DNA of 64,000 bases from Owenia fusiformis (lineage: Eukaryota; Annelida; Polychaeta; Sabellida; Oweniidae), in contig CAIIXF020000009.1 in NCBI GenBank assembly GCA_903813345.2, forward strand, positions 31,253,259 through 31,317,258, in the 5' to 3' direction. Made by a program: the position numbers and the translations under genes. This document shows, one piece after another, positions 49,449 through 60,327 of the stretch. Every line of letters starts with the position of its first letter. Position 1 is the stretch's first letter. The notes under the pieces are model-generated. The model searched no databases and was not told the DNA's origin. It worked only from the letters and a program-made list of their open reading frames with translations.

Positions 49449-49659
49449 TGATTTTTAATCAAAATTTTAAGTTTGACAGTTGCGGTTAAAGATATTCAAA
49501 CATAATCACGCTCTGGTAGTCTCATCCAGCAGATTGCGTTGACAATTGCCTCTGTAAGAGATGAACGACCCTTTATGATGCAATCTGCAATTTGCAAATA
49601 TCTTAGAGTGACGTCAATTTTAGGCCTCTGTCAAGGGATGGCTGTTGAATATGCAAAAC

Positions 49660-49665
49660 AATAAA
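49660..49665 (+). terminator. Possible polyadenylation signal AATAAA of the GPCR gene
   Basis: AATAAA lies 212 bases after the GPCR stop codon, a plausible 3' UTR length. The region is AT-rich, so chance is a real alternative. Confidence 0.35.
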
Positions 49666-51069
49666 AAGTGGGCTTATTGGGTAATCCAATCAGATCAGAG
49701 ACACTCCATGTACGAAAAGAATGAGTCATCAAAATAGTTTGGTACAAAGATATCGATTACATATTATGTATGCATTATGTATCATGCATATTACTATATT
49801 ACCCCCCAAAAAATTATCAAAAATTAATGTTCGCGCTAGCAGGAAAAAATAATTTTGGGGCTCAGAAAACAGCCCCAAGTTTTGAAATTTAAGGCCCACT
49901 TTCTTTAAAATTAGCCCCAGAAGTGAAAGATAATGCAGAGACCGTAGCCTAATGCCATTTTGTTATATTTATGTAAATAAAAACTATTTGTCTGAGGTAG
50001 ATGATCCAAATGTATTTTTCTTTTTCTATGGTGTTTGGGTGTGTGGAGGAAATTTTGGACCCCAAAATTCACAGTGGCCTGTCATAAGGGACTGGGCTGG
50101 CCAAGTGACCATTGCCCTATAATTTCGCCGTTGATGACTGTTGTTATTCGAAGAGACTTAGATCTCCATAACATTTCCATAGTTACATAACTATGATGAT
50201 ATATATAGATCTCAATTTCCTTCTTGCGTTTAGCTTATAAAATCTCATCAAAGCCAATCAGATCGATACGCTCAATCTTATGATTACATAAATATAATAC
50301 GTTTAAAGATGAGTGACCTGCGATGGTAATTTATTTTACAATACATATACTATATATTGTTATATATTATTTTCCTATATTGACAAATATCGTCATGGTT
50401 TTAAATGTATTTTGTAATTTGTGTACTTATTTTCATGATGGTATACTAAATAAATTACGCTCAAAACTAATTTATTGTTTTATGTTATAAACGCAAAATG
50501 ATGAAATGTACTACCTGTCTTTCATACGGTGCTGGTTTCATAGCATATCAATAGGCTTCAGTGGCGTAGCGTGGGTACTTTGTGAGTGAACGCTACGAGT
50601 GAGCGAAGCGAACGATCTTTGAGGGAGATTTGGGGTGGGTTCTTCCCCAAGAAATTTTTTAATGAGATTGCAAATTAAGCATTCTTGGGTGTTTTTAAAT
50701 ACGAAATTCCGACTAAAATGGACTAATAAAATGTAAAATATTGGCCATTTTTATTTTAAGTGTGGGGCAATTCATAAACCGGTCGGGAAATATAAACTAA
50801 ACACATTAAAATGTTATAGAGGAGTTTCTGAATAGCTTTGAAATTTCGCTGATTCTCGTTTTTCATGTGATTTTAAGATATTTGCACTTTTTACCTCTAA
50901 TGACTTACTTTTCTTTATTTTTGATAGCATATCTGAATTCAGTGACAAGTTTTCACCAATAATAGCTTTGATTTACACAGTTATGTCATTTAAATCATTT
51001 TCCATGACATTTTAAAAAACTCTCCATTGGTACAATATTAATGCTAATGTTCATTAAAACGTTGGCTTA
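49666..51069. other. Intergenic repeats of unknown type
   Basis: Contains CAGTGGCGTAGCGTGGG at 50570-50586, which looks like a DNA-transposon end, but I find no inverted partner nearby. An AACGCTACGAGTGAGCGAAG stretch follows. No gene. Confidence 0.4.
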
Positions 51070-51074
51070 TTTGT

Positions 51075-51593
51075 CACTGGTGATCCACTCGATTACGCTG
51101 GTTACCGAAACGGTTCGTTTTTGGTAACAAAATGTCGGAACATCGAAGGTACAATTTTTCTTTTTTCCTTATTCCACACGTTGTAGGCAGAATTCCCACG
51201 ACATTTTTTAACACAAACGTGTATCAGTATCATATGTAGAAGAAAATGTACATATTTGCGAACAAATAGTTCAGAAAACAACAGAATCGTCGATTTAATT
51301 CATCACTTAAGTTACATAAACGGTTTTTCGAAAAACAGTTAAGATCTGCACTTTTAACCCAAACCGTTTATGTAACTTAAGTGAGGAATTAAATCCACGA
51401 TTCTGTTGTCTTCTGAGCTATTTTTTCGCAAACATGTACATTTTCTAAAACATATGATGCTGATACGTCGTGGGGATTCTGCCTACAACGCGTGAAATAA
51501 GGAAAAAAGAAAAATCGTACCTTCGACGTTCCGACATTTTGTTACCAAAACGAACCGTTTCGGTAACCAGCGTAATCGAGCGGATCACCAGTG
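51075..51593. mobile_element. 519-bp palindromic MITE, ~230-bp arms
   Basis: Ends CACTGGTGATCC / GGATCACCAGTG, with arms including GGTTACCGAAACGGTTCG and complement. Flanked by TTTGT on both sides (51070-51074, 51594-51598), suggesting a 5-bp target duplication. Internal pieces recur at 55.08-55.22 kb and 55.93-56.08 kb. Confidence 0.8.
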
Positions 51594-51663
51594 TTTGTAC
51601 AACAACCAACATTTTCAAGTTTAATCACAATATGTACATTGACGGGGTCATCCAATATGCCAT

Positions 51664-51790
51664 TCGAGTTTCAGACAGATTAAACTAACACTTTTTGATA
51701 AATCATGAAATTAAGTAACTTTTGCAAGTTTCGGACAGATTAAACCAACACTTTTTCATAAATCATGAAATAAGTGACTATTGCAAGTTT
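51664..51790. repeat. Tandem duplication of a ~62-bp unit
   Basis: Two adjacent copies sharing CAGATTAAAC, AACACTTTTT and ATAAATCATGAAAT in order. Confidence 0.8.
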
Positions 51791-52640
51791 CTAGCATTGA
51801 AGTGAATGGAGGTTTGGCCCAAGAAAATCAAAGACAAACAAGGGTGACATATATTATGTCAGCGTTATACGGCTATTTAGTAACTATACAATCTTTTTCT
51901 CATTTCCCAGAAATTAATTCAGAATACATTGAAATCTTAGAGAATATTGTGGTAAAGGAATGTTTTCTTAAGACTTTACAGGAATACATTAAACAACATT
52001 AAAGCTTTTTTGATTCTCATAGTAACAATATACTGTTTTTCGTAAAATGCATGGAATATTCCATATATGACCAACAGTGTATATTGCATACCTGTGTTTA
52101 CTGTACAAATTACAGCTTAATCGATGACTGCTCTTTGGGTGATTGCTACGCTACAAAAAGAGTTAAAGTCGTTGCCATGGTAACGTATATTGCTTCAGAT
52201 CTGTAAATTAATTAAGCTAACACGTATGGATTTAATTATTCAAGTCAGTCTGACCTTTTGTGTATTTGCTACTTTACCGATAATATCCCAGGGTGGGAAA
52301 ATAAAAAATACGAAGAAAACCTCACAATTATCTTAATTTGGTAAGGGAGCCGGACACATTCTAGCCTAAAGTGTGTCAGTGTGTCGCAGAACTGTCTTTC
52401 ATGTTGGAACCCGATTCCCCACAGCGGACAAACATATTTTTATCATATTGCGATATGGGAAAGTTGAAATAGAGGAAAACGGACATTTTAGAGTATGGTA
52501 CACGCGCCGTTTATAATAATCATTTGATCTCGGTCTATTATTGGACTTCAAATAGAGGTGAAGGTTCCTTGCAAATGATATACCCGTTTCACGAGGAACG
52601 GATCTGAGTAAGAAAAGGTTCGTATTTTAGCGAATACCTG

Positions 52641-52710
52641 TGCATCTTTCACAAGTGATATTCCACGAAGCCCGAAGGGCAAGTGGAATATCATCTTGTC
52701 GAAAGTGTCA
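52641..52710. repeat. Hairpin with GCCCGAAGGGC loop
   Basis: GTGATATTCCAC / GTGGAATATCA and outer CTTTCAC / GAAAGTG pair around a GAAGCCCGAAGGGCAA loop that is itself self-complementary. Unknown function. Confidence 0.6.
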
Positions 52711-55082
52711 CAGTATTTTCATCGCAGGTTAAGTAAATAAAAATTCAAAGGTAAAGAGGCTTTAACACGCGTAGTTCAATGGGGGAGCTAAGGTTGCCAA
52801 CCTTATGGAGGGGAGTGTATATACTTACCGTCATTTCAAACTTTCCCAAATTGTAGTTTTTTAATTTAAGGTTTCATGTTAACATTATAATTAATTGTAA
52901 CATTGCAATGGGTCAATACATCAAATCTACAATCTGGAAGATTTACGTACGCGTAAATTGAAATGTTATTTGCCGTTTTAATATGTTAATTAGTACTAGT
53001 GTATTGTGTACAATACAACGTTAGTTGCTTGATTTATTGCCTCACTGATTGACATTATATTAATTTTCTTTGTCGTTTTGCCGGTTGATTTATTGGTAAA
53101 TAAATGTTGTTGCTTGTTTGGTTGTTTGCTTGATTGGTTGTGTCAATGGTACGTTGATTGGGATGTCAGTTGGGCGTTTTGAGGTAAAAAAGAAAAATAG
53201 AATCCCTAACCCTGGTAGGAAGGTAAGGTACCCGGTCACCCGGCTACCCGGTTACCCGGTCACCCGGTTTTTTACACAAACCCGTCACAGCAATGAAGCT
53301 GGTCTATCATGTACGCTAATTTTTTGGTACCCAACGGACTTCGGGAAATGGGGTTGTTGGTCTGTTCTCCCTAGTTGGTGAGATGAATTCCCTTCCGCTT
53401 ATTTCCCTCGACATTTATACTTATTGAAGACGTGCTCTCTATTCTTCTTCGTTTTGTTCGGTAGAGGGACGTATTGTCCTTGCTTGATCTTCTCTTTCTG
53501 AGAAAATGCGTTAGATGCCTGATTAAATCAAAATCCTCGATAGAAAAGCTATGGCATTGACTACTTTGTGCTTTACAATACAGAGAAAGTTGGTGCCTGG
53601 GCCGCGTTGCCATACAATCTAATCTATGCTGTGGACGCATTGCCATATTGCTGAAAACGCCGTGTCGCGTTTCCGGCGAGTTCAATTTTGTAAAAAGATT
53701 GCGAGAAAACAAGCAAAAGTTTGTTAATTTGTATTGTAATTCTATACAGCTGTATGTGTCAAGCTATTGAACGTTAAATTAGCTCATGAGTCGTAAAATA
53801 CCTCCTTAATTGGAATTAGAAGATAGCTCAAGAAAAAAAGAATCGGGAAATCATATTTGTGTTGACTATCTCTTTACTCTGGTCAATACCTGGACAGAAT
53901 TTCTATAGCTTTACATACCTTGAGGGCTGTTCACCGAATGTGAAGCATGCGTTTTCAAAAACTTACCTATGTTTCGAGGAAATAGAGGACGAAGTGCCTC
54001 CGATAATCGGAGTTTGCCTCCATTGTGGTCTGTAATGCGTTGCAGTCTCGTTTTGAACAGCTACGAGCTCGAGTGGCTGTAACGCGTTACCCTGTATCTA
54101 TGTCCACCTTGATGGAGTAAAGTATTACCTTCTAGGTTAAATAAAATGAATCGAACGAATGCAAAGGGTACAATCATGTAACAAAATTGTAACGTCAAAT
54201 TCTGCGACAAAAATTGGTTTGAGGAATGGATAAATAAATGTTAAAAGTGATAACCTTTTTAGAAATGTGTATGGCTAAATCAAACTAAAGGGGTCTGGGG
54301 ACGTTCCCTCATAAAAATTTAGACACTCTCCGCTACATATTTTAGAACCATATTTGCATCATTAAATACTAACATTCATTCGCAACAAATAGTCCCACAT
54401 GTCAATCAAAGTTGTTTGTGCAAATTGTTAGTGGAGATATCATATTAATTTGATATCAAATAAATACAGATAAAGCTGTTTTTCCTAGAATAGTCACGAG
54501 GTGGCCTTACGTCAACATGTTTTTCATCCTGTTGGAATTCTATTTTGGTTGGGAAACCAAAATTAGATCCCATAACCTTAAAAATTGATTAAAAATTAAG
54601 AAAGGATCCCTTCTTATTTAAGAAATATAGACCGAAAAGCAAGTATTAATTATATCGACGAATAAATACAACGGACTAGTATAGGCCGAACGACCGAAGG
54701 ATCCCCTTTTAGCAGTAATCGCTTGGTGGAATTGGTTTTCCCAAGGATGAAGAAAAGAAGCATTTATCCCAAAATTGGCAATTTAGCATCCATCTGAACA
54801 GTTACATTTCATATGGAATTAGTGGCACTTGATTAATTCACCAGATTTATTCAGATTATTACAGACTAATATATCAATGTAAAAGGGTGTTGGATAAATA
54901 TCACGGGGCATTGATAACCATGCAAGTCATTAAACTTGAGAAAAATAGAAAAATTGTCAAATGTCTTCACCCCATAAAGTTATCTTTTATTTCGAGACGT
55001 TATCATCGCCACTAACCCTGGTCAGTTCTCGTAGGACTAAAATACCCATCGCCGACAAGTGAAATCAAGTGAATTTCGCTCG
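52711..55082. other. Intergenic, no gene recognised
   Basis: A 113-codon minus-strand frame (53371-53712) is Arg/Ser-rich and unrecognised; it is probably chance. GCGTTGCAGTCTCGTTTTG at about 54040 also occurs at about 4912, marking a small dispersed repeat. Confidence 0.5.
53225..53272. repeat. Short CCCGGTNA minisatellite
   Basis: Six or so copies of (A/T)CCCGGT(T/C)-type octamers. Confidence 0.8.
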
Positions 55083-55220
55083 TTGTAGGCAGAATCCCCA
55101 CGACATTTTTTCTCACAAACGTGTATCAGTATCATATGTTTTATAAAAGGTATATGTTTGCGAAAAAATACCTCAGAAGACAGAAGTGAGGGATTGAATC
55201 GACGATTCCGCTGTCTCTGT
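55083..55220. repeat. Partial copy of the 51.1-51.6 kb palindrome family
   Basis: GTTGTAGGCAGAATCCCCAC, ACGTGTATCAGTATCATATG and the GATTGAATCGACGATTC block follow in the same order as in 51170-51310. Confidence 0.8.
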
Positions 55221-55680
55221 CTGAACTATTAATTGTTCGCAAAATACGACTAAGATAAGATAAAGACACACGAAGTGCTCATCAGTACTGGCTAATAAGA
55301 TATCAAGAGTAATAAAATCCTGAAATATAGTAATCCTTCCATTTCTAAGATTATCTAACAAGAATGAATTTGAAGATGATTGCATCTTAAATAATATTGA
55401 TGACAATTTTTTGAAAACAACTCCGAACTCTTCGTTCATCCCGTTTACGCACTCGTGTTAAAAAATAATGATATTCCACACCTGATGAGGAATAAGCATA
55501 TATCCCAATGTTAACGTGTCAAGTACTCCTTCTCAGTACTTGAACACCCAGACGAATTTTATTTGCAGTGTGTTTGTTTTCTGTGTTTACTCTTCGTTCG
55601 CTCTTCGTCTGCCATCTTTGTATTTTGTTCAGCTCAATGCTGAAATATAGTAATGATGGAATTCAAGGGGCGGGATATAT

Positions 55681-56755
55681 GGTAACCGGACAACTCATCC
55701 CCTAGACAACTCATCCCTGGACAACTCATCCCCTAGACAACTCATCCCCTGGACAACTCATCCCCTAGACAACTCATCCCCTAGACAACTCATCCCCTGG
55801 ACAACTCATCCCCTGGACAACTCATCCCCTAGACAACTCATCCCCTGGACAACTCATCCCCTGGACGACTCATCCTTTGGCATGTTTGAGTAATTTAATG
55901 TAATATTATTAATTCATATAGTATTCAAATGATTAACACGATCCTCGATTTAATACCTCACTTTTGTTACGTAAACAGAAATTCAAAAAATGGTTAAGAT
56001 CTGCACTTCTAACTCTTTCTATTTACATAACAATAGTAAGGTATTAAAGCGACGATTCTGTTGTCTTCTGACTGACAAGTGAACAAAGATTTTCTTGAGG
56101 GGAAATCTGGAAAATTGTTTAAAAAACTATGATATACCATGGTACTACTATGGTATTGTCAAGGAGATTATCAACCAATTAATCTGTAATTTGTTTTGTA
56201 AATATTTACCTTTAATTTTACTTTTGATATACAATTTCAATATTATGTTAACATTCATTGAAGAAGCTTCTTTGATGTCATAAGCTCATTTGATGTCATT
56301 ATATGTGTGTTCATAGTTCAAATATTCTTAAATCAAAAGATATTTTTTCACAGCAGTAACAGATGAAGTTACTGAAGTTCATGTTTCAAAATTATGCAGA
56401 GAGAAAACTTTATTTTTTGTCATGAAATAATAAGTCATGTATTATAAGGACAAAATACGAAGGTTTTATTGGCACCGTTTGACCATTTTATGTGTCAATA
56501 AAGCGAAAAATAATATTTAGAATGATTCAAAGTGTATTTAATAAATATTTATTTTCCGAAAAAAACTTAACAATTTGGCTTCATGTGATTAAGGATGAGT
56601 TGTGTAGGGGATGAGTTGTCCAGGGGATGAGTTGTCTAGGGGATCAGATGTCCAGGGGATGAGTTGTCTAGGGGATGAGATGTCCAGGGGATGAGTTGTC
56701 TAGGGGATGAGTTGTCCAGGGATGAGTTGTCTAGGGGATGAGTTGTCCGTAAGCC
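55681..56755. mobile_element. Foldback-type element with tandem 16-bp repeat arms
   Basis: Perfect 8-bp direct repeat GGATATAT at 55673-55680 and 56756-56763. The ends GGTAACCGGACAACTC and (complement) GGCTTACGGACAACTC match. Each inner arm is a tandem array of ACAACTCATCCCCT(A/G)G: about 12 units at left (55691-55880), about 10 inverted at right (56592-56750). The loop (55881-56590) contains a hairpin related to the 51-kb palindrome (55935-56080) and no recognisable gene. Structure matches foldback elements: long terminal inverted repeats made of tandem repeats. Confidence 0.82.
55935..56080. repeat. Hairpin inside the foldback loop
   Basis: GATTTAATACCTCACTTTTG and its diverged inverted partner near 56040-56060 form a hairpin like those at 39.1-39.3 kb and 51.3-51.4 kb, with the shared TTAAGATCTGCACTT loop of the 51-kb copy. 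Confidence 0.75.
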
Positions 56756-57009
56756 GGATATATCTAGACATCGTATGTCCCGGAGAACGGCTTATGCGGG
56801 GTATATGATTTACATATCCCAGATCTTCGTTGGAGCGGGACATATGAGAAGTATTCGCCCGGATATGGAATATATGGTCCCTACGGGCCCACGGGAAGAT
56901 ATATTATATATCCCTCGGGATATTCCCTGTATCCTAAACCTCCCAGTGCATAACCCCTATATATTTCCATCAGGTGGTTTAATATATCGAAAAGTTACTC
57001 AAACAATTT

Positions 57010-57279
57010 GTTGACGCACTCATAACTGAGCTTAAGGAAGCGCATTCAAGTCTTAAGATAGGTTCGTATGATATTCCGTGTATTTTGGTGGTAGACGATA
57101 CTACTCATCTAGCTTCCTCTGCGCACAATTTGCAAGTTCTGTTAGACATTGTATTTCGCTACAGTTCAAAATGGCGTATGGTCTACCACGCTGGTGATAA
57201 CACTAAAAGCGCAATTTTGACATTTAATGAAACAAAGCAACAGTTTTTTCGAAGCAGAGGTAGTCGTCAGTGGCTACTA
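57010..57279 (+). pseudogene. LINE reverse transcriptase relic
   Basis: One open frame reads TELKEAHSSLKIGSYDI, then VVDDTTHLASSAHNLQVLLD, then SKWRMVYHAGDNTKSAILTF and NETKQQFF. This is the catalytic [FY]xDD block of non-LTR reverse transcriptases and what follows it, with VVDD in place of YADD. It is interrupted at 57288 by a MITE; beyond 57561 the frame reads GTDIV before similarity is lost. Confidence 0.88.
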
Positions 57280-57287
57280 GGGACTCA

Positions 57288-57553
57288 CTGGCGGATTAAG
57301 GGGGGGGGGGGCTGGGGCCCCCCCCCCCTTGGATGGGCCCAGAAAAAAATATTTTTTGGGCCAAACAAGGCCTTCAGGCCCCAAAAAGTGGGCCTTTTTG
57401 GTCATTACTGGGCCTTTTAAGGCCTTATTTTTTAATTTCAGGCCAAATTTTAAAATTTCAAAATTTGGGCCCACTTTTGGATTTTAGGAGCCCAAATATT
57501 TTTCTCTGACCTGAAATTTGCCCCCCCCCTTGTTGGTTCCTAGATCCGCCCCT
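57288..57553. mobile_element. hAT-like MITE inserted in the LINE relic
   Basis: Ends CTGGCGGATTAAG and the complement of AGGGGCGGATCTAGG. The flanks GGGACTCA (57280-57287) and GGGACTGA (57554-57561) differ at one base, consistent with an 8-bp target duplication. The interior is G-, C- and GGGCC-rich. Confidence 0.78.
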
Positions 57554-58250
57554 GGGACTGATATAGTACCTAAGTTTTGGCACCCCACCCCAAAAACTAT
57601 AATGCATTCATTTACTCAAACACATTAAAAGTGCTCAGAATTAACTAGACATCATCTTGAATTAGTAAAATTTTCCTGTGGTGCACACTCGCTCCCCTAA
57701 TAAGAAGATGATTGAAAAAAATCTGAATTTCTTTAGATTAATTCTAATTATTAAAACACTTGAAAGTGTCCAAAATCACTGAATGTGACCTTGAACTGGT
57801 AAAAGTTCTCGGGTAAACATTTACGCCCTTCTAGCACACCCTCCCCCTATTCCAATGTCTCTCCAAATTGCTCATACAATATTAAGTCTAAAAACAATAC
57901 AAAAACAATGAAAAACTACAAAATAGGCTGAGTGACCCCAATATAGGGAGTAACCGATCCCCCTCCCCCCCCCCTTCTGATTTACGCGATTTAATTTACG
58001 GGGCAAAAAATTTACAATTTTATGTTCTCTTTAGTAAAAACCGCACCCCCCTTGGAGAAAAGTGTCTTACGAGCCTGCATTAGCAGGTCTAAATTACAAA
58101 GGACCTTATACACCCTCCATTGGGATCTCCCCATGGGAAAAAAATAATTCATCTGATTTTTCAAAATGAGTATACTGCTTTTATTATTACATTTATATGC
58201 ACACTAGTATCGGGTGTCTACAAAACAAAGACCTAAGACCTAAGACCTAC

Positions 58251-59048
58251 AAAACTAAGACCCCCCACGTTATAAAACTAAGACCCTGTTATAAAACTAA
58301 GACCCCCCATGTAATAAAACTAAGACCCTGTTATAAAACTAAGACCCCCCACGTTATAAAACTAAGACCCTGTTATAAAACTAAGACCCCCCACGTTATA
58401 AAACTAAGACCCTGTTATAAAACTAAGACCCCCCACGTTATAAAACTAAGACCCTGTTATAAAACTAAGACCCCCCACGTAATAAAACTAAGACCCTGTT
58501 ATAAAACTAAGACCCCCCACATTATAAAACTAAGACCCTGTTATAAAACTAAGACCCCCCACGTTATAAAACTAAGACCCTGTTATAAAACCAAGACCCC
58601 CCACGTTATAAAACTAAGACCCTGTTATAAAACTAAGACCCCCCACGTTATAAAACTAAGACCCTGTTATAAAACTAAGACCCCCCACGTAATGAAACTA
58701 AGACCCTGTTATAAAACTAAGACCCCCCACGTTATAAAACTAAGACCCTGTTATAAAACTAAGACCCCCCACGTTATAAAACTAAGACCCTGTTATAAAA
58801 CTAAGACCCCCCACGTTATAAAACTAAGACCCTGTTATAAAACTAAGACCCCCCACGTTATAAAACTAAGACCCTGTTATAAAACTAAGACCCCCCACGT
58901 TATAAAACTAAGACCCTGTTATAAAACTAAGACCCCCCACGTTATAAAACTAAGACCCTGTTATAAAACTAAGACCCCCCACGTTATAAAACTAAGACCC
59001 TGTTATAAAACTAAGACCCCCCAAGTTATAAAACAAAGACCCTGTTAT
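58251..59048 (+). repeat. 42-bp tandem array, left arm (19 units)
   Basis: Each unit is a dimer of a 23-base part (TAAAACTAAGACCCCCCACG type) and a 19-base part (TAAAACTAAGACCCTG type). Because 42 is divisible by 3 and the unit has no stop, it reads as an endless 14-residue peptide repeat; that is incidental. Units differ at only a few positions. Confidence 0.95.
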
Positions 59049-59082
59049 AAGAATCAGTCACCGTGCCTTGCTCTGCTCGCCA

Positions 59083-59430
59083 CAAGGTAGTCTTGCCTCT
59101 GGGCCTTGTGTTCCCTAGTAACATACAGATTCTACAAAAGATAGTCTTGCTTCTGGTCCTTGTGTTCCCTTCTAATATACAGATTCTCCCCACTAACATA
59201 AAGATTCTACAAAAGGTAGTCTTGCTTCTGGTCCTTGTGTTCCCTTCTAATATACAGATTCTCCCCACTAACATAAAGATTCTACAAAAGGTAGTCTTGC
59301 TTCTGGTCCTTGTGTTCCCTTCTAATATACAGATTCTCCCCACTAACATAAAGATTCTACACATGGTAGTCTTGCCTCTGGCCCTTGTTTACCCTAGTAA
59401 CATACACATATGGTAGTCTTGCCACTGACC
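59083..59430. repeat. 75-bp tandem repeats in the foldback centre
   Basis: GGTAGTCTTGCTTCTGG recurs at about 59141, 59216 and 59291 with exact 75-base spacing, and in diverged form at 59085, 59366 and 59412. The right side of the element has a single inverted counterpart (60256-60300). Frames on both strands are incidental. Confidence 0.85.
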
Positions 59431-59454
59431 CTTGTTTTCCCTAGTAACATGGTG

Positions 59455-60045
59455 GTTCAAGATTTCAGACCCATCTTTCTCACATAGATTGCTGAACTTA
59501 TTTTAGTTGAGAATTCCTAATAGAATTAAGAATTAATAGCTGAAACTGTTCTGTTTGTCCTAGCAAACAATATCCCAATATGCATTTGAAATTCATTTTT
59601 GTCTATATGTGTTGACAGTCTGTGATGTCATCATCAATCATCACAATGGGAATTAGGTGAATTCTATCTGTGACAGTGAGATTATCTATGATGTCACATA
59701 GTAGTTTGATTTCTAAGAAATGTGGCAGAGTTCTATCTATGACAGAGATGCTTTGTGATGTCATCATGAATTATCTCGTTTCCATTGTGATGATTGATGA
59801 TGTCATCAAAGTACTTTGTGATGTCATCGTGAATTACCTCATTTCTATTGTGATGATTGATGATGACATCACAGACTGTCAACAAATAGACAGAAGAAGT
59901 TGAACTACAAGTTGGAAAATTGTTTGCTAGGGCAAAACAACTCAGTTTCAGCTAATAATTCTTAATTCTATTAGGAATTCTTAACTAACAATGGTTCAGC
60001 AATCTGTGCCAGAATGATGGGTCTTAAATCTTGAACTACCATTAA
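59455..60045. repeat. Inner palindrome with a TGATGTCATC cluster
   Basis: 59455-59640 and 59880-60045 are inverted copies (TTAGTTGAGAATTCCTAATA versus complement of TATTAGGAATTCTTAACTAA; TGTTGACAGTCTGTGATGTC versus complement). Between them TGATGTCA-type sites recur about six times. Confidence 0.8.
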
Positions 60046-60327
60046 ACATCACTTCCAAAACAATACCAGCATAAAATGGAGTATCTCTTTTTATGCTCAG
60101 CATAAAATGGGACATCACTTTTTATGCCAGCATAAAATGGGACATTACTTTTTATGCCAGGCATAAAAAGTGATATCAAAAAATTACTTTTTTTAAAAAT
60201 CAACAAATCCGGGTATTTGTTACAGTCCATTTTTATATAATCCGCTGTTGTATGTTACTGGGGAACACAAGGCCCAGAGGCAAGACTACCTTGTGGCTGG
60301 CAGAGCAAGGCACGGTGACTGATTCTT

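Noticed and set aside
50570-50640. CAGTGGCGTAGCGTGGG as a complete DNA transposon
   Set aside because: It looks like a transposon end, but no inverted partner was found nearby, so boundaries cannot be given.
53371-53712. 113-codon minus-strand frame, Arg/Ser-rich
   Set aside because: No recognisable domain, no supporting splice or promoter signal. Length is within chance for this much sequence.
55691-55880. Regular short repeats resembling a CRISPR array
   Set aside because: Units are 16 bp head-to-tail with no unique spacers, are mirrored at the other end of the element, and the genome is animal.
58197-59090. 297-codon frame made of a 14-residue repeat (and the 433-codon counterpart on the minus strand, 60286-61587)
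   Set aside because: It is only the translation of the 42-bp tandem array in the foldback arms; 42 is a multiple of 3, so the frame never closes. Nothing suggests a protein.
59026-59416. Frames of 112-117 codons on both strands
   Set aside because: Translation of the 75-bp tandem repeats.
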